Origin: CBDULX01 sp965368175
GTDB lineage: Bacteria; Pseudomonadota; Gammaproteobacteria; SZUA-229
DNA length: 16,037 nt
Direction: 5' to 3'
NCBI GenBank assembly: GCA_965368175.1
Contig: CBDULX010000051.1
Coordinates: forward strand, 1-16,037
This document shows, in pieces, positions 7,806-15,717 of this stretch. A program made the position numbers and the translations under genes. Every line of letters starts with the position of its first letter. Positions within the stretch are counted from its first letter, which is position 1. The notes under the pieces are model-generated. The model searched no databases. It saw only the letters and a list, made by a program, of their open reading frames with translations, and had not been told where the DNA came from.

Positions 7806-9101
7806 TTATTTAATCTTTTTCAACATCTGCAGTACATCGCTTTCCCATTTTTTTGAGAAATCCTTGCGCACACTGACTTTCTGGTTTTCGATCTGAATCA
7901 GAGTCTTGATACGGCTATCAGTCTGTTTTATTTCAGCATTAACCTGCTTCAATTCATTCTGAAGCTTATTCAAGGTATCGCGCATGGCTTTGATCGGATC
8001 ACCGCTGAGCTTTTTCCTGGCAGCTTTTTTCTTAGCGGTGGGTGCTTTCTTCGCGACGGCTTTCTTTTTAACAGCAGCTTTAGGGGCTGCGGCTTTTTTA
8101 GCGATGGCTTTTTTTACCGTGGCCTTTTTGCTGGCGGCTGGTTTTGGACTCTCGGTTTTGATCGTCGCGGCTGCCGGTTTTTCGGTTTTCACTGGTACAG
8201 GGGTGGGTGCAGGTGTCGGTTTCGGCGCTGGCCTGGCTTCCGGTTTCATGGCAGATTCTGGTTTAGCTACTACAGGCGCTGCCGGTCTTTCAGTTTTCTC
8301 TGCTGCAGGGGCTGGTGGCGTATAAGCTGGTTTTGGCTCGGGTTTTTGCTCTGGCTTGCTCTGGGTGGCTGGCTGTGTTGCCATTTCCTGCTCCACCTGT
8401 TTCACAATAGATGCAGGCTTATCAGCCGGGTTTGCGATTATTGGTTTCATTGCTGAGGGGCTCTTTAGTGTTGTTATGATGGAGTTGAAGATATCTTTAA
8501 TGTCACCTTCACCTTTAACGCTGCTTAGTTTGTTCTGTGAGCCATAGTACTCTATTACAGGCTGGGTCTGTGATTCATATACGCGCAGACGTTTGCCGAT
8601 GGTCTCTTCATTATCATCGGAGCGATGATGCAGAGTACCGCCACATTTATCACACTGGTCATCCAGGGTAGGTGGATTGGTGTATTGATTAAACACAGCA
8701 CCGCAGTTTTCGCAGGTCAGGCGACCGGTCAGGCGTTGCATCAGGCTATCAAAATCAACATCGATCAGCAGTGCTTTTTCGATAGGCTGGTTCATACCGC
8801 TGAGTAGTCTGTCGAGTGCTTCGGCCTGTTCAACATTACGGGGAAAGCCATCCAGGATGAAACCGTTTCTGGCATCCGGGTTACTCAGGCGTTCTCGAAT
8901 CATCCCGAGTACGATTTCATTGGGCACCAGTTGTCCTGCATCCATCACCGCTTTGGCCTGTCGGCCCAGGGGGGTTTGAGCTACAACTGCTGCACGCAGT
9001 AGATCACCGGTGGATATTTGAGGAACATTGTATTTATCTACCAGTTTTTTTGCCTGTGTTCCCTTGCCGGAGCCAGGTGCTCCTAGTAGTACTATTCTCA
9101 T
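7806..9101 (-). CDS. adk: Adenylate kinase fused to a Lys/Ala/Pro-rich histone H1-like tail
   Basis: Residues 1 to about 216 are a complete long-form adenylate kinase (ATP + AMP to 2 ADP). The P-loop is GAPGSGKGT (7-15), DGFPRN (84-89) includes R88, and the LID has four zinc-type cysteines, C130, C133, C150 and C153. The usual protein ends near 215-220 residues; here one uninterrupted frame continues to 431. Residues 217-320 form a linker rich in Pro, Ala, Lys and Glu, 322-364 are Lys/Ala repeats like AlgP or histone H1, and 368-431 are charged and look like a coiled coil. I chose the ATG at 9101 because it gives MRIVLLGAPG and follows AAGGGGAG; an upstream in-frame ATG at 9212 adds 37 unrelated residues. 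The kinase call is firm; the tail's function is unknown, with nucleic-acid binding inferred from its charge. Confidence 0.95.
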   Translation of the reverse strand: MRIVLLGAPGSGKGTQAKKLVDKYNVPQISTGDLLRAAVVAQTPLGRQAKAVMDAGQLVPNEIVLGMIRERLSNPDARNGFILDGFPRNVEQAEALDRLLSGMNQPIEKALLIDVDFDSLMQRLTGRLTCENCGAVFNQYTNPPTLDDQCDKCGGTLHHRSDDNEETIGKRLRVYESQTQPVIEYYGSQNKLSSVKGEGDIKDIFNSIITTLKSPSAMKPIIANPADKPASIVKQVEQEMATQPATQSKPEQKPEPKPAYTPPAPAAEKTERPAAPVVAKPESAMKPEARPAPKPTPAPTPVPVKTEKPAAATIKTESPKPAASKKATVKKAIAKKAAAPKAAVKKKAVAKKAPTAKKKAARKKLSGDPIKAMRDTLNKLQNELKQVNAEIKQTDSRIKTLIQIENQKVSVRKDFSKKWESDVLQMLKKIK

Positions 9102-9111
9102 AACTGAATCG

Positions 9112-9119
9112 CTCCCCTT
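9112..9119 (-). promoter_or_regulatory. Shine-Dalgarno site for adk
   Basis: On the minus strand AAGGGGAG lies about ten bases before the ATG at 9101. It supports that start over the in-frame ATG at 9212. Confidence 0.65.
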
Positions 9120-9147
9120 ATCCTGTACTTGTTTGTTAGTTTTCTGG

Positions 9148-9175
9148 ATTTTAATCAATGCACAGATAATGTCGA
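9148..9175 (-). promoter_or_regulatory. Putative sigma-70 promoter for adk
   Basis: On the minus strand TCGACA (9175-9170) and TAAAAT (9153-9148) are separated by 16 bases. Each matches its consensus in five of six positions. Transcription would start near 9140, giving a leader of about 40 bases before the adk start. Prediction by eye only. Confidence 0.4.
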
Positions 9176-9267
9176 GTATTCTATTGCCAGTTATTGATAT
9201 AATTAGCGCCAATTAACAGTTTTTTTACTTTTATTCCAATAAACAGGTTTTTTGACCAGGTTGATGC

Positions 9268-9584
9268 ATGAATTTTGATAATCTCCCCGCAGGTGAAAAT
9301 ATTCCTTACGATATTATTAATATGGTCATACAAATCCCATCACATGGTTCACCGCTACAATACAGAGTAGATAAAGTCAGTGGGATACTTACATACTTAC
9401 CATGGACAGCTTCATGGTGACGGCTATGTTTTATCCCTGTAACTATGGTTTTATGCCCCATACTCTGTCGGTTGACTGTGATGCCCTGAATTCAGACAAA
9501 TGGGCAAACGTGGAAGGCTGGGCTGGTAGTAAGCAAGCCGAGCAGGGTATTTTCGACAGCATCCATCGTTACAACAGCCTGTAA
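9268..9584 (+). pseudogene. ppa: Decayed inorganic pyrophosphatase (ppa remnant)
   Basis: From the ATG at 9268 the frame reads MNFDNLPAGENIPYDI and on to VDKVSGILTY, matching the N-terminus of family I pyrophosphatase, then stops at TGA near 9419. A second frame from about 9402 continues the protein with MDSFMVTAMFYPCNYGFMPHTLS, then jumps directly to KWANVEGW, the C-terminal motif KWVKVEGW. So there is a frameshift near 9390-9404 and loss of roughly 75-80 codons, including several catalytic aspartates. Catalytic positions equivalent to E. coli K29, E31 and R43 are also changed (Q, R, S). The remaining gene cannot make an active enzyme. It lies divergent to adk. The organism must hydrolyse pyrophosphate another way. 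Confidence 0.9.
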
Positions 9585-9694
9585 ATGGATAAGCATTTGA
9601 TTGTTATCGGACATTCTGTCAGGACACGAATAATTGTTGATATTTCAACGACATTAGCGGTTAGTATAGGCCGCAAACTTTAATGGATTGTTGA

Positions 9695-11551
9695 ATGTCC
9701 TATCGTGCACTTATTAAAGATCATTATCAGGAGACGATGCTGTTCAAGCGCCGGGCGTTGGTAGCTGCTGTTATTTGTGTGCTGCTGCTACTGATGTTGT
9801 TAAGTCGCCTGATTTATCTGCAACTGATCGAACATGCTCATTTCAAAACTCTGTCGGAGAATAATCGAATACGGCTGGTGGCGGTGGCTCCAAATCGGGG
9901 TCTGATTTACGACCGCAATGGGGTGGTGTTGGCCGAAAACAGTCCATCCTACCGACTGGAAATCATCCCTGAGCAGGTGAAAGATATGGATGCTCTGTTG
10001 CAGGAGCTATCGCTACTGGTCAGTCTGGATGAACAGACCCTGGAACGCTTCCGCAAAGATATTGATCGCAGGCGATCCTTTGAAGGTATTCCACTCAGAA
10101 CCAAGCTGGCTGAAGATGAAGTGGCTCGCCTGGCTGTCAACCGTCATCGTTTTCCAGGAGTGGAAATTACCGCCAAGTTAAGTCGTTATTATCCGTTGGG
10201 CGAGAGCGCGGTTCATGTGATCGGTTATGTAGGGAGAATCGATGAGGATGAACTACGGAGGGTGGATGTCGCAGATTATTCCGGCACTAGCCATATCGGC
10301 AAAGTCGGCCTGGAGCGTTATTATGAAGATTTTTTGCATGGTAGCGTTGGTCATCAAAGTATCGAGGTGAATGTTCAGGGACGGGTGTTGCGGGTACTGG
10401 AAAAGAAAGCACCGATTCCGGGTAATGATCTGGTGCTGTCGCTGGATGCTGAACTGCAGGCGGTAGCTGAAAAAGCCATGGCTGACTATAGTGGAGCAGT
10501 GGTGGTCATGGTGCCAGAAACCGGTGAAATTCTGGCTATGGCCAGTATGCCGACCTATGATCCTAACCTGTTTGTGCATGGTATCAGCCTGAAGGATTAT
10601 GCCGATTTACGTGATTCCGATGATCGTCCTCTGTTCAACCGTGCCCTGGCTGGGCAGTATCCACCCGGTTCGACCATAAAACCTTTTGTGGCGCTAGCCG
10701 GACTCGAGCACAAGGCGATTGGGCCAAAGGAAAAAATCGACTGTACCGGTTTTTACCTGTTGCCTAATGAGGAGCGTAAATATCGTGACTGGAAAAAAGA
10801 GGGTCATGGTTCAATGGATGTGGGCGATGCCCTGGCCGAATCCTGTGATGTATTTTTTTATGAGATGTCATATCGACTGGGCATAGACAATATATACAGC
10901 TTCCTGCATCAGTTTGGTTTTGGAGAGCGAACCGGCATTGATACCATGGGTGAACAAACTGGTCTGTTACCATCGCGGGAATGGAAAAAACGCAACCGGC
11001 AGAAAATATGGTTTCCGGGCGAAACTCTGATTGCGGGTATAGGCCAGGGCTATGTATTGACCACGCCACTGCAACTGGTGTCGGCGACTTCTACTTTGAG
11101 TATGCGAGGCCTGTCATTGACGCCGCATTTTTTAAAGGAAATTCGCTATGCGGCCTCAGATATTGTGGAACAAGTCGATGTTAGTCCACGTCGAGTGGAA
11201 TTAAATAAACAGGTGCACTGGCAAAATATCATCGATGGTATGGTCAGTGTGGTGCATGGAACAAGGGGTACTGCCCGTGCGACAGGATACGGTCTTGATT
11301 ATGTCATGGCCGGTAAAACAGGGACGGCCCAGATATTCGGTATTGCTCAGGATGAGGAATATGATGAGGAAACTGTGGATAAAAAATTACGCGATCATGC
11401 ATTGTTCATTGCCTTCGCACCCAGGGATAAACCGGAAATAGCAGTGGCGGTAATTGCTGAAAATGGTGGACATGGCAGTGGTGTTGCTGCACCAATAGCT
11501 CGCAAGGTCATTAATGCCTGGTTAAAAAAGGAACGAAATAATGATCGGTAA
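9695..11551 (+). CDS. mrdA: Penicillin-binding protein 2, elongasome transpeptidase
   Basis: This 618-residue class B PBP has one N-terminal membrane anchor (about 20-44), the PBP dimerisation region with NRGLIYDRNG (67-76), and a C-terminal transpeptidase domain in the periplasm. Active-site motifs are intact: S326 and K329 in STIK, SCD at 383-385 and KTG at 541-543. It cross-links peptidoglycan made by RodA during cell elongation. The start fits known MrdA N-termini (about 15 residues before ALFxRR-type sequence), although the ribosome binding site is weak. It is the first gene of a plus-strand cluster; its last 11 bases overlap rodA, as expected for partners. Beta-lactams such as mecillinam target this protein in relatives. 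Confidence 0.96.
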   Translation: MSYRALIKDHYQETMLFKRRALVAAVICVLLLLMLLSRLIYLQLIEHAHFKTLSENNRIRLVAVAPNRGLIYDRNGVVLAENSPSYRLEIIPEQVKDMDALLQELSLLVSLDEQTLERFRKDIDRRRSFEGIPLRTKLAEDEVARLAVNRHRFPGVEITAKLSRYYPLGESAVHVIGYVGRIDEDELRRVDVADYSGTSHIGKVGLERYYEDFLHGSVGHQSIEVNVQGRVLRVLEKKAPIPGNDLVLSLDAELQAVAEKAMADYSGAVVVMVPETGEILAMASMPTYDPNLFVHGISLKDYADLRDSDDRPLFNRALAGQYPPGSTIKPFVALAGLEHKAIGPKEKIDCTGFYLLPNEERKYRDWKKEGHGSMDVGDALAESCDVFFYEMSYRLGIDNIYSFLHQFGFGERTGIDTMGEQTGLLPSREWKKRNRQKIWFPGETLIAGIGQGYVLTTPLQLVSATSTLSMRGLSLTPHFLKEIRYAASDIVEQVDVSPRRVELNKQVHWQNIIDGMVSVVHGTRGTARATGYGLDYVMAGKTGTAQIFGIAQDEEYDEETVDKKLRDHALFIAFAPRDKPEIAVAVIAENGGHGSGVAAPIARKVINAWLKKERNNDR

Positions 11552-12674
11552 TGGGGGATTTAAGCCGGATCAGGGTGGTCTAAGCCTGTCGCTAAGGGTG
11601 TTGCAGGCTATGCACATGGATCCTGCTTTGTTGTTTGGGATTTTACTACTGACCGCCACCGGCCTTGGGGTGTTATACAGTGCCGGTGATCAATCAATTG
11701 AACTGATTAACCGGCAAACAACCCGGCTGTTTCTGGCATTTCTGGTAATGTTAATCCTGGCCCATGTGCCCTCGGGTGGCATTCGATTCTGGTCGCCCTG
11801 GATATATAGCATCGGTATTATTTTGTTGATTCTGGTGCTGGTCGTGGGTGATGTGGGCAAGGGGGCACAGCGATGGCTGGATCTGGGGTTTGTGCGCTTT
11901 CAGCCCTCAGAAATGATGAAAATGGCCACACCTATGATGGTGGCCTGGTATCTGTCCGAACGGACTCTTCCAGCTAAATTTAAATCCCTGGTGGTGGCAG
12001 TAATACTGATTTTACTTCCCACATTCCTGATTGCCAAACAGCCGGACCTGGGTACTGCCTTATTGATATTTGCCGCAGGCTTCTTTGTGGTGTTTCTGGC
12101 CGGTATGAGCTGGAAACTGATGTTTACCATGGTCATTGGCGGTGCCGCCCTGTTACCTGTGCTCTGGCACTCTATGCACAGTTATCAGCGCGATCGGGTG
12201 CTAACTTTCCTCGACCCGGAACGGGACCCCCTGGGTGCGGGTTATCATATTATTCAGTCCCAGATCGCCATAGGTTCCGGTGGCGCCTATGGCCGAGGCT
12301 GGCTCAATGGCAGTCAGTCTCACCTGGATTTTTTACCTGAGCAGTCCACCGACTTTATATTTGCGGTATTTGCCGAGGAATTCGGATTGATGGGTGGAAT
12401 TTTGCTGTTAAGCCTGTATGGCTTTATCATATTACGGGGCTTGATGATCGCAGCGGAAGCACAGGATAGTTTTGGGCGATTACTGGGCGGAAGTCTGAGC
12501 CTGACCTTTTTTGTGTATTTGTTTGTGAATGTGGGAATGGTTTCAGGTATCTTGCCAGTGGTTGGGGTACCATTGCCGCTGATCAGTTATGGTGGGACCT
12601 CGATGGTTACATTGATGGCTGGTTTTGGTATTTTGATGTCGATAAACTCTCATCGTCGTCTATGGTCGAAATAG
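11541..12674 (+). CDS. mrdB: RodA, SEDS peptidoglycan glycosyltransferase
   Basis: This 377-residue polytopic membrane protein is full length for RodA. Hydrophobic helices fill most of the chain, and the large periplasmic loop carries GYHIIQSQIAIGSGG (234-248) and LDFLPEQSTDFIF (262-274), the region holding the invariant SEDS aspartate. The C-terminus has the conserved GVPLPLISYGGTS. It polymerises lipid II into glycan strands for PBP2 to cross-link. AAGGA eight bases upstream of the ATG and an 11-base overlap with mrdA support the start and translational coupling. The N-terminus of about 25 residues before the first helix is typical. Confidence 0.96.
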   Translation: MIGNGGFKPDQGGLSLSLRVLQAMHMDPALLFGILLLTATGLGVLYSAGDQSIELINRQTTRLFLAFLVMLILAHVPSGGIRFWSPWIYSIGIILLILVLVVGDVGKGAQRWLDLGFVRFQPSEMMKMATPMMVAWYLSERTLPAKFKSLVVAVILILLPTFLIAKQPDLGTALLIFAAGFFVVFLAGMSWKLMFTMVIGGAALLPVLWHSMHSYQRDRVLTFLDPERDPLGAGYHIIQSQIAIGSGGAYGRGWLNGSQSHLDFLPEQSTDFIFAVFAEEFGLMGGILLLSLYGFIILRGLMIAAEAQDSFGRLLGGSLSLTFFVYLFVNVGMVSGILPVVGVPLPLISYGGTSMVTLMAGFGILMSINSHRRLWSK

Positions 12675-12706
12675 AAAATTTTTAAAATTTAGGATATAAA
12701 TAAATT

Positions 12707-13696
12707 ATGCGACGACTGTTAATCTTGTTGGCCCTTATGACTCTCGCTTTGCCGGTGATTGCAGAGGCAAATTATAGTGAGCGTGATGATGTCAAAAATT
12801 TTGTCACTGATATGGTGAAAAAACATAGCTTTGATGAACAAATGCTGATGCAGTGGATGAAAAGTGTAGAACAACAGAAATCCGCATTGGAGGCCATAGC
12901 TCGTCCGGCAGAAGGCAAGCCATGGAAAGACTATCGCCCGATATTTATTACCAATAAAAGAATTACCAGGGGTGTGGAGTTCTGGCGTAAGCATAAGGAC
13001 ATTTTGTCACAGGCAGAGCAGCGTTACGGTGTACCTGCGGAAATTATTGTCGCTATCATCGGTGTGGAAACATTTTACGGCAAACGCAGTGGCACTTATC
13101 CAGTGCTCGATGCACTTACTACCCTGGGTTTCGATTATCCTCCTCGAGCCACTTTTTTTCGTAAGGAACTGGAGCATTTCCTGTTAATGAGTCGTGAAGA
13201 ACAGGTCGATCCGAGAACTCTGAAAGGTTCTTATGCCGGTGCCATGGGTATGCCGCAATTTATTTCAAGCAGTTTCCGTAGCTATGCGGTGGACTTCGAT
13301 GGAGATGGCCGTCGTGATCTCTGGGGCAGCACTGCCGATGCTATTGGTAGTGTGGCTAATTATTTTAGTCGCCATGGCTGGCGGAATGGTGACCCGGTGG
13401 TCAGTCGAGCAAAGGTCAGTGAGTCGGCCAGATCACAGGCCAGTAAACGCATGCGACCTGAAAAAACTATCGCCGAGTATAAGCAGATGGGGATAGAACC
13501 ATTGACTAATTTTAATGACAATGAGTCCGCGATTTTATTAGGACTGGAAGGTAAAAACGGTCAGGAATACTGGCTTGGGTTAAATAATTTTTATGTCATT
13601 ACCCGATATAATCACAGTCCATTGTATGCCATGGCGGTGTATCAACTGGGGCAGGCAGTGGCCACTAATTTCCATGGGGTCAGCAGCAGTAAATGA
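12707..13696 (+). CDS. mltB: Lytic murein transglycosylase B
   Basis: This 329-residue SLT-type enzyme cleaves the glycan backbone to 1,6-anhydro-muropeptides in the periplasm. The catalytic glutamate is E121 in GVETFYG. GAMGMPQFISSSF (178-190) and a DFDGDGRRDLW loop (196-206) resembling the calcium-binding EF-hand of E. coli MltB are present. The N-terminus is a signal peptide (about 1-21, VIAEA) without a lipobox cysteine, so unlike E. coli MltB the protein is predicted to be soluble in the periplasm. The gene overlaps rlpA by four bases (ATGA), indicating coupled translation. Confidence 0.94.
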   Translation: MRRLLILLALMTLALPVIAEANYSERDDVKNFVTDMVKKHSFDEQMLMQWMKSVEQQKSALEAIARPAEGKPWKDYRPIFITNKRITRGVEFWRKHKDILSQAEQRYGVPAEIIVAIIGVETFYGKRSGTYPVLDALTTLGFDYPPRATFFRKELEHFLLMSREEQVDPRTLKGSYAGAMGMPQFISSSFRSYAVDFDGDGRRDLWGSTADAIGSVANYFSRHGWRNGDPVVSRAKVSESARSQASKRMRPEKTIAEYKQMGIEPLTNFNDNESAILLGLEGKNGQEYWLGLNNFYVITRYNHSPLYAMAVYQLGQAVATNFHGVSSSK

Positions 13697-14478
13697 AGTT
13701 ACTAGTCACCATTTTGTCGGGCTTGATGTTGCTGGTATCCTGTGCCACAACGGATGGGCCGCCGGCAAATTTTGATATGGATCTAGATGAGATTGTGGAT
13801 GCTGTACCGGCTAATGAGCCACTGAGTCGCTATGGCAATCCCCCCAGTTATGAAGTGAGGGGTAAATCCTATAAGGTGATGAAGTCCAACAGGAATTTTG
13901 TGCAGAAAGGGGAGGCCTCCTGGTATGGTACAAAATTCCACGGACGGCGTACCTCCAGTGGAGAAGAGTATGATATGTACGCCATGACGGCAGCCCATAA
14001 ACGCTTGCCGCTGCCTACTTATGTCGAAGTCACTCATCTGGGGAATGGTCGAAAAGTCATAGTTAAGGTGAATGATCGTGGGCCATTCCATGAAGGACGT
14101 ATTATCGACCTGTCTTATGCGGCAGCTCGTAAACTGGGTATTGCCGGATCCGGAACCGGACCTGTTGAAATTAGAGCCATTAGCACCGGTGAAATGGATC
14201 TGGATACCTCGTCAGTGGTGTTGCCTAAAGCCAGGAACGGTGATGCCAGGATCCATGTCCAGGTAGCGGCTTTTGGTGTGGTTGATACGGCAGAAAAAAT
14301 GGCAGGCGATCTGCGTAATAAAAACTTCAACAGTGTGCGGGTTCATGTAATTGAATCGGAGGGTAAAAAACTTTACCGGGTCAGGATTGGCCCTATTCCT
14401 GATATTGATCTGGCCTATCGGTTACTGAAAAATTTAAATGATATTGGGCTCCAGTCCGCCCGTGTCGTCGTCGATTAA
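13693..14478 (+). CDS. rlpA: RlpA, septal ring lytic transglycosylase lipoprotein
   Basis: This 261-residue outer-membrane lipoprotein has a type II signal with lipobox LVSC (C17). The double-psi beta-barrel domain spans about 72-162 and keeps the residues equivalent to the Pseudomonas aeruginosa active site: E91, H102 and D128. A C-terminal SPOR domain (about 185-261) binds denuded glycan at the division site. RlpA cuts glycan strands lacking stem peptides. The start overlaps the mltB stop by four bases. Its position between mltB and dacA is the usual one in gammaproteobacteria. Confidence 0.95.
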   Translation: MKLLVTILSGLMLLVSCATTDGPPANFDMDLDEIVDAVPANEPLSRYGNPPSYEVRGKSYKVMKSNRNFVQKGEASWYGTKFHGRRTSSGEEYDMYAMTAAHKRLPLPTYVEVTHLGNGRKVIVKVNDRGPFHEGRIIDLSYAAARKLGIAGSGTGPVEIRAISTGEMDLDTSSVVLPKARNGDARIHVQVAAFGVVDTAEKMAGDLRNKNFNSVRVHVIESEGKKLYRVRIGPIPDIDLAYRLLKNLNDIGLQSARVVVD

Positions 14479-14500
14479 TTAATTTAGTGTATTTCCCCTT

Positions 14501-15658
14501 ATGAGATTAAATATTTTTAAAGCATTTTTATTGTTGTTTATAGGTCTTTTCTTTTCTGTAACTGCCAGTGCAGCGATGGTCCCTGTGCCTTCACCTCCGC
14601 AACTGGCGGCGAAAAGTTATTTACTGATTGATATCCACAGTGGACGAATCCTGGCAGCTAAAAATATTGATGAAGCCATAGAGCCAGCCAGCATTACCCA
14701 GTTAATGACAGCATATATTGTGTACAAGGAACTGGAAGCGGGTCGTTTGTCCCTGGATGAAAAAGTGACCATGAAGAAAAAAACCTGGCGCAAGTGGCGT
14801 CTGCAGGGTTCAACAATGTACCTGCAGGAAAATCAGCCCGCCACGGTGGATGAGCTGTTAAAGGGTGTGATAATCCTTTCAGGTAATGATGCCACGGTTG
14901 CTCTGGCCGAACATATTGCAGGCGATGAAAGCCAGTTTGTGGATTACATGAACCAGTTTGCTCAGGCACTGGGTATGAATGACACCTATTTTATAAACAG
15001 TACCGGCTGGCCCCATGAGCAGCATGTAACCACCGCCAGGGATATAGCTACACTGGCCAGGGCCGTCATTACTGAATTCCCTGAGCACTATAAGCTGTAT
15101 GCAGAAAAGGAATATATCTTCAATGATATTACCCAGTACAATCGTAATAAGCTGTTATGGCGAGATAAATCGGTCGATGGTCTGAAAACTGGCCACACCG
15201 AGTCTGCGGGCTTTTGCCTGGTAGCTTCAGCCCAGCGCAAGGACATGCGTCTGGTGTCCGTGGTACTGGGTACCAAGAGTGAGAAATCCCGGGCCGATGT
15301 TAGCCAGTCGCTATTGAGTTATGGTTTTCGCTTTTATGAAAGCAATAAACTTTACGGTGCGGGTGAATCGCTGAATGAAGCCCGAGTCTGGCTGGGTGAA
15401 CAGGAGATGCTTAGTCTGGGGTTGATGGAAGATCTTCATATAACCATTCCCCGCGGTCAGTATAAGCATCTTGATGCGGTAATGGATGTGAACAAGGACA
15501 TATCGGCACCGGTGAAAAAAGGCCAGCAGCTGGGCACAGTAAGGGTTATGCTAAATGGTGAAGAAATTTTAATGAAACCACTGGTTGCCCTGCAAACCAT
15601 TGACGAAGGCAGTTTCTGGCAGCGGACGCGGGATCATATTATCCAGTTATTCCACTAA
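14501..15658 (+). CDS. dacA: DacA-type D-Ala-D-Ala carboxypeptidase with SxxK changed to SxxQ
   Basis: This 385-residue PBP5-like protein has a cleaved signal peptide (about 1-25, TASAA), the S11 peptidase domain, a PBP5 C-terminal beta domain (from about 285) and an amphipathic end that anchors it to the inner membrane. The family trims the terminal D-alanine from pentapeptides. SGN (127-129) and KTG (229-231) are intact, as is the nucleophile S64. The first motif, however, reads SITQ instead of SxTK: codon 67 at 14699-14701 is CAG (Gln) where the general-base lysine is expected. As written, the protein should be inactive or badly impaired. It lies in the expected place downstream of rlpA. 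Confidence 0.94.
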   Translation: MRLNIFKAFLLLFIGLFFSVTASAAMVPVPSPPQLAAKSYLLIDIHSGRILAAKNIDEAIEPASITQLMTAYIVYKELEAGRLSLDEKVTMKKKTWRKWRLQGSTMYLQENQPATVDELLKGVIILSGNDATVALAEHIAGDESQFVDYMNQFAQALGMNDTYFINSTGWPHEQHVTTARDIATLARAVITEFPEHYKLYAEKEYIFNDITQYNRNKLLWRDKSVDGLKTGHTESAGFCLVASAQRKDMRLVSVVLGTKSEKSRADVSQSLLSYGFRFYESNKLYGAGESLNEARVWLGEQEMLSLGLMEDLHITIPRGQYKHLDAVMDVNKDISAPVKKGQQLGTVRVMLNGEEILMKPLVALQTIDEGSFWQRTRDHIIQLFH

Positions 15659-15680
15659 GCTGACTGCGTAAATTAATTCT

Positions 15681-15705
15681 AAAGCCGGGCCCGCCCCGGC
15701 TTTTT
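15681..15705 (+). terminator. Rho-independent terminator after dacA
   Basis: AAAGCCGGG (15681-15689) pairs with CCCGGCTTT (15695-15703) around a five-base loop and is followed by Ts. It lies about 20 bases after the dacA stop and just before the ribosome binding site of the aminotransferase gene, so it may only partly end transcription. Confidence 0.85.
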
Positions 15706-15717
15706 ATTGGAGGGAAT

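Noticed and set aside
7984..8325. Plus-strand frame encoding an Ala/Phe-rich hydrophobic protein
   Set aside because: It is the antisense shadow of the Lys/Ala repeats in the adenylate kinase tail.
9198..9203. TATAAT as the -10 box of the ppa remnant
   Set aside because: No acceptable -35 element lies 16-18 bases upstream.
9102..9212. N-terminal extension of adenylate kinase from ATG 9212
   Set aside because: The added 37 residues overlap the promoter and Shine-Dalgarno region, and Adk universally begins at MRIVLLG-type sequence.
9402..9584. Independent 60-residue gene
   Set aside because: Its sequence is the middle and C-terminal pieces of pyrophosphatase, continuing the shifted upstream frame.
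9637..9667. TTGATA and TAGTAT as a promoter for mrdA
   Set aside because: The 19-base spacing and weak -10 make it too poor to annotate; a small GTTGA/TCAAC hairpin overlaps it.
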